Below the pieces are notes generated by a model. The model did no database searches. It was not told where the DNA came from and saw only the letters and a program-made list of their open reading frames with translations. Positions 16,284 to 24,694 of a stretch of 64,000 nt of DNA are shown piece after piece. Origin of the DNA: Desulfatiglans anilini DSM 4660 (GTDB lineage Bacteria; Desulfobacterota; DSM-4660; Desulfatiglandales; Desulfatiglandaceae); assembly GCF_000422285.1 (NCBI RefSeq), contig NZ_AULM01000003.1, forward strand, positions 248,001-312,000, read 5' to 3'. The stretch's first letter is position 1, and the number at the start of each line of letters is the position of its first letter. Made by a program: the position numbers and the translations under genes.

Positions 16284-17567
16284 ATGGATCTGGATACCTT
16301 CAAGCCGACATTTCTGATTCAGATCGAGGGACAAGACCTCTCGAAGGACATTACCCAGGAGATCACCTCGTTCGTCTTCACCGACAACGAGGAGGAGTTG
16401 GATGTCCTCGAACTGTCGGTAACCGACCGCAACCTGCAGTTCGTCGACGATCCGCTGTTCCAGGAAGGCAACGAGATCGTGGCCCGCTTCGGCTACGTGG
16501 GGAACCTCTCTCCGCGCAAGAAGGCGGTCATCAAGGACATCGATTACGACTTCCCGGAAAACGGCGATCCGACCATCCGCATCAAGGCCTACGACAAGGG
16601 CTTCAAACTCGCGGGCAAGGAGAACCAGAAGGTCTGGCAGAAACCCGCTCCCGGCATTCTCTATTCGGAAATCGCCGAACAGATCGCCGCCGCCAACGGC
16701 CTCACCCCGGTGGTCACGGCCACCAAGGGGACCCATCTCCGCGTCACCCAGAGCAACATCTCGGACGCCCAGTTCCTCAAGGAGCTGGCGGAAAAGGCCC
16801 GCGACCGCGATGGCGACGGTGTGAGCGGCTATGTCTTCTACATCCAGGACGACGAACTCCATTTCCATCCCCGCGAGCTCGATCAGACGCCGCTTCTGAC
16901 CCTCGAATTTTTCACCGACACCAAGGGCCTGCTGCGCTCGTTCCGCCCTAGCACCCAATCCCAGGGAGCCAAGGGCGCGGGTGTCGAGACCAAGACGGTC
17001 GGCGTCGACCCGCGCAAGAAGGACGTGGTCGAGCACAAGGCCAACAACGCCACCACCCCCGAGCGGACGGCCCTGGGCAAGCAGACCTATCTGGTCGACG
17101 GCAACACCGGCGAAGGCAGCTTCAAGGAACAGGAGACGGGGCAGATCGTGCCCAGCTTCGACCGATCCGAAGGCTTTCACGAAGAGCCGCGCCAGGAGCC
17201 CGCCCAGGACAGCGCCGAAGGCAAGTTCCGCGAGGCCGAGCTGCGGCAGGTCGAGGCGGATGCGGCCACCATCGGCATTCCCCAGCTACGCGCCAAGAAG
17301 AACGTCGAGATCAAGGGCGTGGGCCGGAAGTTTTCCGGCATCTACTACTGCCACTCGGTGCGCCACAGCATCAGCGGCGCTGGCTATCTCTGTGAACTCA
17401 AACTCAAGAAGAACGCCCTCGGCAAGGGCGCGGGCGACAAGTCCGCCGAGTCCCAGGGCAAACCCAACGATAAGGAGGCCCCGCCCACGCCGCAAAACGA
17501 GCCGCCAGCCATGGTGACCATCGACGCGGACTCCGGCGCGGTCACACAAGGAGGCGGCAATGGGTGA
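16284..17567 (+). CDS. Late control gene D-like baseplate hub protein
   Basis: A 427-residue hub protein. The N-terminal half (F-L-I-Q-I-E-G-Q-D, then a run of beta strands, I-L-Y-S-E-I-A-E-Q-I-A near residue 129, F-L-K-E-L-A near 160) is the gpD/T4 gp27/VgrG-like hub fold. The final third is hydrophilic and contains an E/A-rich helix, then a conserved G-V-G-R-K-F-S-G-I-Y-Y segment and a charged tail. It forms the platform on which spike gpV sits. The start ATG 16284 has GGAG upstream. It overlaps the M15 peptidase gene by 8 nt. Confidence 0.88.
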   Translation: MDLDTFKPTFLIQIEGQDLSKDITQEITSFVFTDNEEELDVLELSVTDRNLQFVDDPLFQEGNEIVARFGYVGNLSPRKKAVIKDIDYDFPENGDPTIRIKAYDKGFKLAGKENQKVWQKPAPGILYSEIAEQIAAANGLTPVVTATKGTHLRVTQSNISDAQFLKELAEKARDRDGDGVSGYVFYIQDDELHFHPRELDQTPLLTLEFFTDTKGLLRSFRPSTQSQGAKGAGVETKTVGVDPRKKDVVEHKANNATTPERTALGKQTYLVDGNTGEGSFKEQETGQIVPSFDRSEGFHEEPRQEPAQDSAEGKFREAELRQVEADAATIGIPQLRAKKNVEIKGVGRKFSGIYYCHSVRHSISGAGYLCELKLKKNALGKGAGDKSAESQGKPNDKEAPPTPQNEPPAMVTIDADSGAVTQGGGNG

Positions 17568-17934
17568 TCTCAGTAAGAATTTCAACCGTTCGGAATTCGC
17601 CTGCAAGGGCACGAACTGCTGCGGCCATTCGGCTGCAGTCCATCCCGACCTGGTCGACGCCCTGCAGACGCTGCGCGACCGCATCGGCAAACCGCTGTCC
17701 ATCACCAGCGGCTTCCGCTGCAACCGGCACAACAAGGCGGTGGGCGGCGCGGAGCAGAGTTTCCACACGCTGGGCATGGCGGCCGACGTGAGCTGTCCCG
17801 CAGGTGTTTCGCCCGAGGAACTGGCGGTCATCGCCGAGGAGATTCAACTCTTCCGCGAAGGCGGCATCGGCGTCTACGCCTCCTGGGTCCATGTCGATGT
17901 GCGCCAGTCGGGCAAGGCGAGGTGGCGGTCATGA
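17560..17934 (+). CDS. M15-family peptidase (D-Ala-D-Ala carboxypeptidase-like)
   Basis: A 124-residue zinc peptidase (Peptidase_M15_3). The motif S-x-H-x-x-G-x-A-A-D (about residues 67-76) and W-V-H-V-D (about 109-113) supply the metal ligands and catalytic residues. N-terminal F-x-x-S-E-F-A-C and C-C-G-H supply extra conserved cysteines. It likely cuts peptidoglycan crosslinks, either as a tail-associated lysin or as part of lysis. Overlap with both neighbours within the hub block favours an infection or lysis role. Confidence 0.9.
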   Translation: MGDLSKNFNRSEFACKGTNCCGHSAAVHPDLVDALQTLRDRIGKPLSITSGFRCNRHNKAVGGAEQSFHTLGMAADVSCPAGVSPEELAVIAEEIQLFREGGIGVYASWVHVDVRQSGKARWRS

Positions 17935-18350
17935 GCGCCGAAACCAAGACCCTGTTTTCCGGCACCGCGCTGGGTCTCTCCGGACCGCTCCGGGTGGAGA
18001 TCCTGCCCAATGGAATGACCGCGAGGCTGACCCAGCCGTTCCGTGTCCGCACCGGCGCTGGCCGCATCATCGAAGTGCCCGCTGGGTTCGAGACCGACTT
18101 CGCCTCGGTGCCGCGCCTGTTCTGGCGCGTGGTGCCGCCCTGGGGCCGATATTCCCCGGCGGCCGTCGTTCACGACTACCTCTACCACACCGGCAAGGTC
18201 TCGCGGATTGCTGCCGACCGCGTCTTTCTCGAACTGATGGCTGCCCTGGGTGTGCCTCTGTGGAAAAGGCAGGTCATGTATTGGGCGGTTCGCCTGGGCG
18301 GCTGGCTGGCCTGGGACGCCAGTCGAAAACGGGAGGCGGAGCATGCTTGA
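17931..18350 (+). CDS. DUF1353 phage protein
   Basis: A 139-residue protein starting at ATG 17931, overlapping the peptidase stop (ATGA). The motifs G-F-E-T-D-F-A-S-V-P-R (about residues 52-62) and A-A-V-V-H-D-Y-L-Y (about 77-85) are the DUF1353 signature. Its biochemical role is unknown, but it is common beside lysis and tail genes. It overlaps the spike gene start by 8 nt. Confidence 0.88.
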   Translation: MSAETKTLFSGTALGLSGPLRVEILPNGMTARLTQPFRVRTGAGRIIEVPAGFETDFASVPRLFWRVVPPWGRYSPAAVVHDYLYHTGKVSRIAADRVFLELMAALGVPLWKRQVMYWAVRLGGWLAWDASRKREAEHA

Positions 18351-19392
18351 AACCCGCGACCGTCAATCCGAGGAGCGCTACCGCAACCGCTGGTACGGCA
18401 AGTACCGGGCCTTCGTGCGCGACAACAACGATCCCGAACGCCTTGGCCGGGTCCGCCTGGAAATCCCCGCCGTGCTCGGCAGCGGGCGGGAGAACTGGTC
18501 CGAATGGGCCGCGCCCTGTTTTCCCTACGGCGGCAACGACGACACCGGCATGTTCCTGATCCCAGAAGAAGGAGCCTCGGTCTGGGCCGAGTTCGAGGGC
18601 GGCGTCGTCCAGCATCCGATCTGGACCGGGGTCTGGCTGGCCAAGAGCAATCCCGGTGAGCAGCCCGAAGAATCCAAGCGCACCTGCGCGAACGCCTTCT
18701 GTCATGACTGCGAGGACAAGGTCGAGCATCAGGCCAACCGGCACGACGATCTCGAACACAAGAAGTACCACGGCCATCCGCCGTATTACTGCCCACGCCT
18801 GAAGGTCCTGCTCAAGACCGAAACCGGCCACACCATCCTGGCCGATGACCGCGACGGCGACGAACTGCTGCGGATCATCGACCGCGCCGGACAGATCCTC
18901 ACCATGGAAGGGAAGGTGAAGCCGGAAATGCAGAGCGGCAACGCTCTGCGCCGAGGCACGAAGGACGCCGAGAAAGGCGACCAGCTCGACATCGCCTCGC
19001 AGATCGTCGGCTCCCGCGCCCGCATCCAGCTCACCGACCTCTCCCGCCAGCAGGTGATCCTCGAAGCCTGGCAGGACAAGGAGAAGGTCCACATCCTCTC
19101 GTGCGACAAGGGCCGCTCCCGCTGGCAGAAGATTCTCATCGATACCACCAAGGGTCGGGAGAAGGTTCACATCTGGGGACTCAACGGCACCCAGGAAATC
19201 CTCGTCGATTCCACCGCCGCCGCCGAACAGATCCGGCTCACCGACAAGGCCGGTCAGGTGGTGCGCATGAACGCCGCGCCCGGCCAGGAGAGCATCAGCG
19301 CCACCGACAAGTCCGGCAGCCTCGTGTTTATGGATGGGGTGGCTGGAAACATCATCATTCGCTCGACGAACACCGTCTTGATCAACACCTGA
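18343..19392 (+). CDS. Baseplate spike protein gpV/gp5-like
   Basis: A 349-residue protein starting at ATG 18343. An N-terminal OB-fold (G-K-Y-R-A-F-V-R-D, L-G-R-V-R-L-E-I-P, W-A-A-P-C near residue 53, E-E-G-A-S-V-W-A-E-F near 79) is the gp5/VgrG OB domain. The C-terminal half has repeats of about 15-20 residues around I-x-L-T-D and V-x-x-D-x-x, likely a trimeric beta-helix needle. It pierces the envelope during contraction and is capped by the PAAR protein encoded two genes later. Confidence 0.88.
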   Translation: MLETRDRQSEERYRNRWYGKYRAFVRDNNDPERLGRVRLEIPAVLGSGRENWSEWAAPCFPYGGNDDTGMFLIPEEGASVWAEFEGGVVQHPIWTGVWLAKSNPGEQPEESKRTCANAFCHDCEDKVEHQANRHDDLEHKKYHGHPPYYCPRLKVLLKTETGHTILADDRDGDELLRIIDRAGQILTMEGKVKPEMQSGNALRRGTKDAEKGDQLDIASQIVGSRARIQLTDLSRQQVILEAWQDKEKVHILSCDKGRSRWQKILIDTTKGREKVHIWGLNGTQEILVDSTAAAEQIRLTDKAGQVVRMNAAPGQESISATDKSGSLVFMDGVAGNIIIRSTNTVLINT

Positions 19393-19404
19393 AGGAAGCA
19401 TCGC

Positions 19405-19779
19405 ATGGGAGAAAGAACAACAACGCCCTCCGGACTCTCGGCCAGCGAGGAATTGCTGGCCAGGACCTTCGAGCATTGGCGGGAGGAATTCCGCAGCATC
19501 CTCGAAAACCACCGCCGGGAAATCCAGGACCGCCTCGAGAAGATCGAGCGCGAAATCGAGAAGAAATCGGACAAGGAAAACGTCGAGGTGCTGGTCCGCT
19601 CGATCTATTCCGATCTGCACCGGCACGCCGAGGAGATCGACCGGCTGCACGCCAGGGTCGGCTCCAAGATGGGGACCGAGACCATGTGGAAGATCGTCGG
19701 CCTGGTGTTGACCATCGGCAGCACCATCGGCGGACTCGTCGGCTTTCTGATCCATCTGTTGCTGAAGGTGAACCCATGA
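19405..19779 (+). CDS. Coiled-coil membrane protein, possible holin-like
   Basis: A 124-residue protein: a long charged coiled coil (about residues 22-90, repeated I-E-R-E-I-E patterns) followed by one hydrophobic segment (about 96-118, I-V-G-L-V-L-T-I-G-S-T-I-G-G-L) and a short basic tail. A single C-terminal membrane segment after a coiled coil is seen in some holin or spanin-like phage proteins, and also in membrane-anchored tail accessories. It overlaps the PAAR start by 4 nt. Function is uncertain. Confidence 0.6.
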   Translation: MGERTTTPSGLSASEELLARTFEHWREEFRSILENHRREIQDRLEKIEREIEKKSDKENVEVLVRSIYSDLHRHAEEIDRLHARVGSKMGTETMWKIVGLVLTIGSTIGGLVGFLIHLLLKVNP

Positions 19780-20039
19780 GCTCCCAGGCGCGACTCGGCG
19801 ACATCAGCAGTCACGGCGGCGTCATCATCACCGGGGCGAGCCGGACGCTGGACAACGGCATGCCGGTGGCCCGTATGGGGGATCTGCACGTCTGTCTCAT
19901 ACCAGGGCATGGCGTGACGCCCATCGTGACCGGCAGCTTCGACACCATCACTGAAGGATTGCCCAACGCCCGCATCGGCGACATCACCGCCTGCGGAGCC
20001 ATCATCGTCACCGGCAGTCCCGACACCATCGACAATTGA
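19776..20039 (+). CDS. PAAR-domain spike tip protein
   Basis: An 87-residue PAAR protein forming the metal-bound cone at the tip of the spike. Two halves show the paired pattern: A-R-L-G-D followed by H-G-G, I-I-T-G-A-S, then A-R-M-G-D-L-H-V-C; and A-R-I-G-D-I-T-A-C-G-A-I-I-V-T-G-S. The histidine and cysteine ligands are present. The downstream Ig-like genes probably encode partners or surface-exposed baseplate decorations. Confidence 0.88.
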   Translation: MSSQARLGDISSHGGVIITGASRTLDNGMPVARMGDLHVCLIPGHGVTPIVTGSFDTITEGLPNARIGDITACGAIIVTGSPDTIDN

Positions 20040-20049
20040 GGGGGACGCC

Positions 20050-20358
20050 ATGAACAATCTCGAACAGCCGCAGGAACCGCACTACTGGGATGTTTTCCCG
20101 AAGCTGATCCGGGTCTCGCGATCCCCATTCGTTCAGCGCATTCCGCTCTCGATCCGTGGCCTACCCGAAGCGCCAGTGTTCGAATCGTCCAATCCCGACG
20201 TGGCCAGTGTCGATGAAGACGGCAATGTCGAATGCGGCTTCGTTCCCGGAGCGGCCATGATTCTGGTCTGGGATTCGCCCGAGCGGCTCAGCCTGCGGCA
20301 CGTTCAGGTCGAGGTTTATGGCGGCGGCGTCTCCGCACCGGTGGAGGTTCCTTCATGA
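20050..20358 (+). CDS. Ig-like (Big2-type) small baseplate protein
   Basis: A 102-residue single-domain protein. The pattern P-x-L-I-R-V-S, V-F-E-S-S-N-P-D-V-A-S-V-D-E-D-G-N-V is the core of bacterial Ig-like group 2 domains, in which a value-versus-context strand pair ends in S-V-D-x-x-G. It is a near-paralogue of the N-terminal domain of the next protein (same W-x-V/F-P/Q-x-x-I-R layout). It overlaps that gene by 4 nt. The likely role is a surface or adhesive module. Confidence 0.7.
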   Translation: MNNLEQPQEPHYWDVFPKLIRVSRSPFVQRIPLSIRGLPEAPVFESSNPDVASVDEDGNVECGFVPGAAMILVWDSPERLSLRHVQVEVYGGGVSAPVEVPS

Positions 20359-21365
20359 CGGATACCCCGCCAACCTTTAGCCACTGGGAGGTTCAGCCTC
20401 GCTCCATTCGCCTCTCCGCTGGCGAGTTCGAGCAACGGGTTCCGCTCTCCCTACGCGGCGACGTGGACGCCCCGGTCTTTGCCTCCAGCAACACGGAGGT
20501 CGCGGAGATCGGGCCGGACGGTGTCGTTCGCTGCGGCTGGACCATCGGCAACGCCGTGCTCATGGTCTGGCGATCCTCGGTCCGGGACAGCCTCCGACAT
20601 GTACTGGTGGAGGTCCGCGATCCGTCCTGGTTCGCCGACCACCCGGACTTTGCCAGCGGAGCATCGGTCTTCCTCAGCGGCATGGTGGTCAACGCCCTCA
20701 ACACCAGCGGCGTCGGCAACGCGCTGATCGAATTCCGCCGCTCGGAAACCGGCCCGGCGGCGTTCCAGACCTTTGCCAACGCCTATGGCGGGTTCGAGCT
20801 GACCGTGTCCGAGGGGTTTTATTACGTGGAGGTCACCGCGCCGGGATACATCGCCTGGCATGGCTGGGTGAACGCCGACCCCAACACCTCCGGCGACATC
20901 CAGATCGTTCTCTCGCCCGAACTCGACGGCCAGGTCGCCCGCATCGTGTTGCAGTGGGGGCTCAACCCCCGGGATCTCGATTCCCATCTCACCGGACCGA
21001 CGCCATCGGGCGGTCGTTTCCATGTGTTCTATTCCCACACCATCGAAAACGAGGCGGCGGAATTGGACGTGGACGACACCAGTTCCTACGGGCCGGAGAC
21101 CATCACCATCCATCGGCTCATTCCCGGCGTCTACCGCTACGCGGTCCACGACTACACCAACCGCAACGCCAATCCGAGCACCGGCCTGGCGCAGTCCGGA
21201 GCATCGGTGAAAGTGTTCCTGAGCGATGGCCGTGAGCAGACCTTCACCGTTCCCAATGCCCCGGGCACGGTCTGGACCGTGTTCGAAATAGACGGTGCGA
21301 CCGGGACTGTGACGCCGGTCAACGCCATGAGCTATCAATCCCAACCCGCCAATGTCGGCATGTAA
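20355..21365 (+). CDS. Multidomain Ig-like + carboxypeptidase-regulatory-like + YfaP-like protein
   Basis: A 336-residue protein starting at ATG 20355. Domain order: a Big2-like domain (about residues 1-95), then a carboxypeptidase-regulatory-like beta sandwich (about 100-195; V-V-N-A-L-N-T-S-G-V-G-N-A-L-I, Y-G-G-F-E-L-T-V). Last is a YfaP/DUF2135-like domain (about 195-310; L-x-W-G-L-N-P-R-D-L-D-S-H-L and Y-R-Y-A-V-H-D-Y). The last two normally occur in surface or periplasmic proteins. No signal peptide is present, so it presumably decorates the baseplate or tip. Confidence 0.72.
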   Translation: MTDTPPTFSHWEVQPRSIRLSAGEFEQRVPLSLRGDVDAPVFASSNTEVAEIGPDGVVRCGWTIGNAVLMVWRSSVRDSLRHVLVEVRDPSWFADHPDFASGASVFLSGMVVNALNTSGVGNALIEFRRSETGPAAFQTFANAYGGFELTVSEGFYYVEVTAPGYIAWHGWVNADPNTSGDIQIVLSPELDGQVARIVLQWGLNPRDLDSHLTGPTPSGGRFHVFYSHTIENEAAELDVDDTSSYGPETITIHRLIPGVYRYAVHDYTNRNANPSTGLAQSGASVKVFLSDGREQTFTVPNAPGTVWTVFEIDGATGTVTPVNAMSYQSQPANVGM

Positions 21366-21377
21366 TGGAGGTTGTCG

Positions 21378-22268
21378 ATGATTTCCGAAGAACCCGCCGA
21401 CTTGCAGGCCACCATCGAACAAACCGATTCCGGCGAACAGCAGTATGTACTGCGGGCGCTCTGCGATCACCTGTCCGGCATCCGTGAGGAGCTTTCCGGC
21501 ATCCGCACGTTGCTGGAGGCCGGTCACGCCGCCTCGGAGGCGATGCGCGGGCAGGCCCAGGCCTATCTGGAGGCCCAGCAGGCCAGGACCCAGGAGTACC
21601 TGGAGCAGGTACCGATCGAGCCGGAGCCCGATTTCTATCCCTTCGTCGAACTGCCTGCGGGCACCGAACCCCGGGATCTGCCGGACGGCAACCGGCTCTT
21701 CACCTTGCCTGACGGCATGATCCTGCGGACCACGGACGACCAGCGAATCTGCGTTATCGACGCCGGGGAACAGCAGGTCATCACCCCCGGACCCGGCACG
21801 GCCATCGAGGTCGCCCCGGGACGCCTTTACACCCTGGTCGAGTCCTATCTGCGTTCGACCCAGGAGGCAGCCGGTATCAGCGGACTGCCTGCCGGGATCG
21901 AGCCGACCGCCATGGGCGCGGAACGCTTCGCGGTGGTTCTGCCCGAGGGCATCCGCCTCGACGTCGATCACCGGGAGAGGTTCATCACCCTGATCAACCC
22001 GGCCGGACCTATCGACATCATCGGCATCGGCCGCATCGATGGCATCGGCGAAACCATCGCTGCCCGTCTGCTCTCCGGCGGAGCCAAGGGATTCCAGTGC
22101 GGCCAGTCCGGCCACGGCGGGCTGATCGAGGCGGACGGAACCATCCATCTGGGACTCAAGAGCGGCCTGGATCTGGTGGTCCGGTTCCAGGGGGAAGCCA
22201 TCGACGACGGCGCACCGGAAAATGGCTGCTCAGGTCAATGCGGCATCGACTGCGAGGAGCGTACCTGA
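21378..22268 (+). CDS. Unknown baseplate-region protein with N-terminal coiled coil
   Basis: A 296-residue protein. ATG 21378 is chosen over an upstream TTG because GGAGG (21366-21370) lies 7 nt before it. The first ~80 residues form a heptad-like coiled coil with the repeat L-S-G-I-R, followed by a glutamine/alanine-rich helix. The remainder is beta-rich, with two similar segments (P-A-G-T-E-P, P-A-G-I-E-P; L-P-D-G-M-I-L, L-P-E-G-I-R-L), suggesting internal duplication. It ends in a cysteine cluster (C-S-G-Q-C-G-I-D-C). I do not recognise a family. It overlaps the gp25-like gene by 1 nt. Confidence 0.6.
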   Translation: MISEEPADLQATIEQTDSGEQQYVLRALCDHLSGIREELSGIRTLLEAGHAASEAMRGQAQAYLEAQQARTQEYLEQVPIEPEPDFYPFVELPAGTEPRDLPDGNRLFTLPDGMILRTTDDQRICVIDAGEQQVITPGPGTAIEVAPGRLYTLVESYLRSTQEAAGISGLPAGIEPTAMGAERFAVVLPEGIRLDVDHRERFITLINPAGPIDIIGIGRIDGIGETIAARLLSGGAKGFQCGQSGHGGLIEADGTIHLGLKSGLDLVVRFQGEAIDDGAPENGCSGQCGIDCEERT

Positions 22269-23185
22269 TGAGCTACGATTTCCTCGGCAAGGGGCTGCGG
22301 TATCCGTTCCGGTTTCAGTCTGTATCCGGCGGCACCCAGATTTCGACCGCCACCTCGCGGGAGCACGAGCATATCCGCGAAAGCATCCTGCAGATCCTCG
22401 GCACCCGGATCGGCGAACGGTTCATGAATCCGGAGTTCGGCTCCAGGCTGAAGGATCTGGTGTTCGAACAGAACGACGAGGTGCTCAAGGGCCTGCTGCG
22501 CCATTACGTGATCGACGCCATCAAGCGCTGGGAAAAGCGGGTGATCATCACGGAGGTGCGCTTCGACGACCGGCCGCTGAACATCGACGGCAACCTGCTG
22601 CTGGTACATATCGCCTACCGGGTGATCCAGAGCCAGGTGGACGGCAACCTGGTCTATCCCTTCTACAGAGAAGACCCGAACAATCCCGCGCCCAGCTATC
22701 CCCAGCCGGAACCCGAGCCGGAACCACCGCCGGTGCGCAGCGTGCGCCTGTCGCCAGACGTGCGCTCGCTGTTCAATCTGCTCTGGTTTGACGCGGCCGA
22801 GATGAGCCCCGACCCGAACGATTTTTTGGTCTGGCCAGCGGGGGAATACGAAGTCGCCTACATCGAGGGAGCCTTTCAGGACCGCAACGGCAAGTGGATC
22901 GTCAGCGATCCGGGTGACAACCACGGCCATTACCTGACGTTCGAGGGAGCGCCCGAAACGGAAACGCCCCAGGCCGAGCACGCCCTCTATCTGGCCGCGA
23001 GCGGTCTGGGCTTCGACACCCAGAGTCAGGCGGAAGACAACGCCGCTGGCACCGTTCACCGGATCAGCACGTCGGAGCCGGGCCGCATCGGTCTGTTCTA
23101 TTTCGAGGGCAAGAAGGAATCCCACTACCTCAACAACACCTCCGGGCAGCCCAATCCCGTCTGGCAACTGCGCGGCCCGCTCTGA
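22268..23185 (+). CDS. Baseplate wedge protein gp25-like with long C-terminal extension
   Basis: A 305-residue protein. Residues 1-140 are a gp25/gpW lysozyme-like fold (Y-P-F-R-F near 12, I-R-E-S-I-L-Q-I-L-G-T-R-I-G-E-R near 37-52, E-V-R-F near 98), the sheath-nucleating wedge subunit. A P/E-rich linker (about residues 140-160) joins a second, unrelated domain of ~145 residues. Ordinary gp25 proteins are only 110-140 residues, so this one is a fusion. It is the last gene before element copy D. Confidence 0.82.
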   Translation: MSYDFLGKGLRYPFRFQSVSGGTQISTATSREHEHIRESILQILGTRIGERFMNPEFGSRLKDLVFEQNDEVLKGLLRHYVIDAIKRWEKRVIITEVRFDDRPLNIDGNLLLVHIAYRVIQSQVDGNLVYPFYREDPNNPAPSYPQPEPEPEPPPVRSVRLSPDVRSLFNLLWFDAAEMSPDPNDFLVWPAGEYEVAYIEGAFQDRNGKWIVSDPGDNHGHYLTFEGAPETETPQAEHALYLAASGLGFDTQSQAEDNAAGTVHRISTSEPGRIGLFYFEGKKESHYLNNTSGQPNPVWQLRGPL

Positions 23186-23197
23186 GGCATCCCGCCT

Positions 23198-23228
23198 CCG
23201 ACACATCCAGGCCCCTTCCGGTAAGTAA
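23198..23228 (+). promoter_or_regulatory. Phage intergenic element, copy D
   Basis: CCGACAC (23198-23204), 12 nt, TCCGGTAAGTAA (23217-23228). It lies 12 nt after the gp25-like stop and 56 nt before the gpJ start. An 8-bp hairpin (GCGAGAGC 23237-23244, GCTCTCGC 23252-23259) follows in the leader, absent from the other copies. Confidence 0.65.
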
Positions 23229-23284
23229 CCGGCGTGGCGAGAGCATCAGGCGCTCTCGCATAACCGCCGAAAACCGGAGAGACC

Positions 23285-24694
23285 ATGGGCCGCGCAAGCA
23301 TCGGATACATCAACAAGGATTACGAATCGATCCGCCAGGAGCTGTTGGCGAAAATCCCGCAGCTCACCGACCGTTGGACCGATTTCAACCACTCCGATCT
23401 CGGCGTCGTCCTGCTCGATCTGTTCTGCGGCGTGGGCGACATGCTGGCCTACTACCTGGATGCCCAGGCGGCGGAGGCTTTCCTGCCCACGGCCCGCCAG
23501 CGGCAGAACGTCATCAACCTCTGCAAGCTCATCGGCTATCGGCTGGATTCACCGGTGGCCTCCACCACCACGCTGCGTTTTCGGCTCTCCGCCCCGCTTG
23601 GCAAGGACCTGACCATTCCGGCGGGAACGGCCTGCCGCGCCTTGTTGAATGACGGCGAGGCTGATTTCGAGACGGTCGAGGACGGCCTGCTACCGCGAGG
23701 CGTGCTCTCGGTGGATATTCCGGCCCGGCAAGGCGTGCGCCGCACCGAGACCTTCACTTCGACGGGGCTGCCATTCCAGCGCATCCGCCTGACCGGCGAC
23801 GTCATCGCCCAGGGCACCATCACCGTTACGGTGGGGGACGACGCCTGGAGCGAGGTCGATCACTTCCAGGACAGCCTGGCCGACAGCCGCCATTTCATGG
23901 CCGACCTGGACACCCTCGACATCTCCCCCCTGATTTTCGGCGACGGGCAAAGCGGCGCTGTACCCGCTCAGGGAAGCGCCATCGCCGTCAGCTATCTGCA
24001 GACCATCGGAGACCGGGGCAATCTCGGCCCGAACCGGATCACCCAACTGCTGAGCCCGATCTACCTCGACGGAGGCCAGGTTTCCCTGACCGTCACCAAT
24101 CCTGTGCCCGCCACCGGCGGCGCTTCGCGGGAAGCCCTCGAACACGCCCGCCGACAGGCACCGGCGGAGCTGCGCAGTCTCTGGAAAGCCGTCACCCTGG
24201 AGGATTACCAGGCGCTCGCCGAAGGTTACCCCGGCGTCGCCAAGGCCAAGGTGCTCGACACCAATGCCTGCCAAAACATCCGCTATTACAACGTCCAACT
24301 GGCCATCGCCCCCAACGGCGGCGGAATGCCCTCGGCGCTGCTCAAGCGGGACCTCGCGGAGTTTCTCGAACACCGCAAGGTCATCACGGTCGAGATCAAC
24401 CTGTTCGACCCGATCTACCGCCCCGTTTCCATCGACGCCGAGGTCTACGTCTGGCCCGGTGAACCGCTGGAAAACGTGCGCAGCCGCATCGAAGCCGCGC
24501 TCACCGATTTCTTTTCTTTCGACCGGGTCTCCTTCGGCCAGACCATCCACTTCTCCGACCTGGTGGCCCTGATCGATGGCGTGCGCGGCGTCAGCCACAT
24601 GCATCTCTACGCGCCCCAGCAGGACATCGAGCTGCGCCACGGCGAAATCCCGGTTCTCGGCAGCGTCAACCTCGATCTGCGGAGGGCCGGTTGA
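23285..24694 (+). CDS. Baseplate protein gpJ/gp6-like
   Basis: A 469-residue baseplate J-like protein. It starts at ATG 23285 after GGAGAG. Seen: Y-I-N-K-D-Y-E-S-I (about residue 8), a D-x-N-x-S-D-L-G-V-V-L-L-D-L segment, and near the C-terminus Y-R-P-V-S-I-D-A-E-V-Y-V and I-E-A-A-L-T-D-F-F-S-F-D, which are gpJ/gp6 features. It forms wedge dimers linking hub to fibres. It overlaps the gpI-like gene. Confidence 0.88.
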   Translation: MGRASIGYINKDYESIRQELLAKIPQLTDRWTDFNHSDLGVVLLDLFCGVGDMLAYYLDAQAAEAFLPTARQRQNVINLCKLIGYRLDSPVASTTTLRFRLSAPLGKDLTIPAGTACRALLNDGEADFETVEDGLLPRGVLSVDIPARQGVRRTETFTSTGLPFQRIRLTGDVIAQGTITVTVGDDAWSEVDHFQDSLADSRHFMADLDTLDISPLIFGDGQSGAVPAQGSAIAVSYLQTIGDRGNLGPNRITQLLSPIYLDGGQVSLTVTNPVPATGGASREALEHARRQAPAELRSLWKAVTLEDYQALAEGYPGVAKAKVLDTNACQNIRYYNVQLAIAPNGGGMPSALLKRDLAEFLEHRKVITVEINLFDPIYRPVSIDAEVYVWPGEPLENVRSRIEAALTDFFSFDRVSFGQTIHFSDLVALIDGVRGVSHMHLYAPQQDIELRHGEIPVLGSVNLDLRRAG

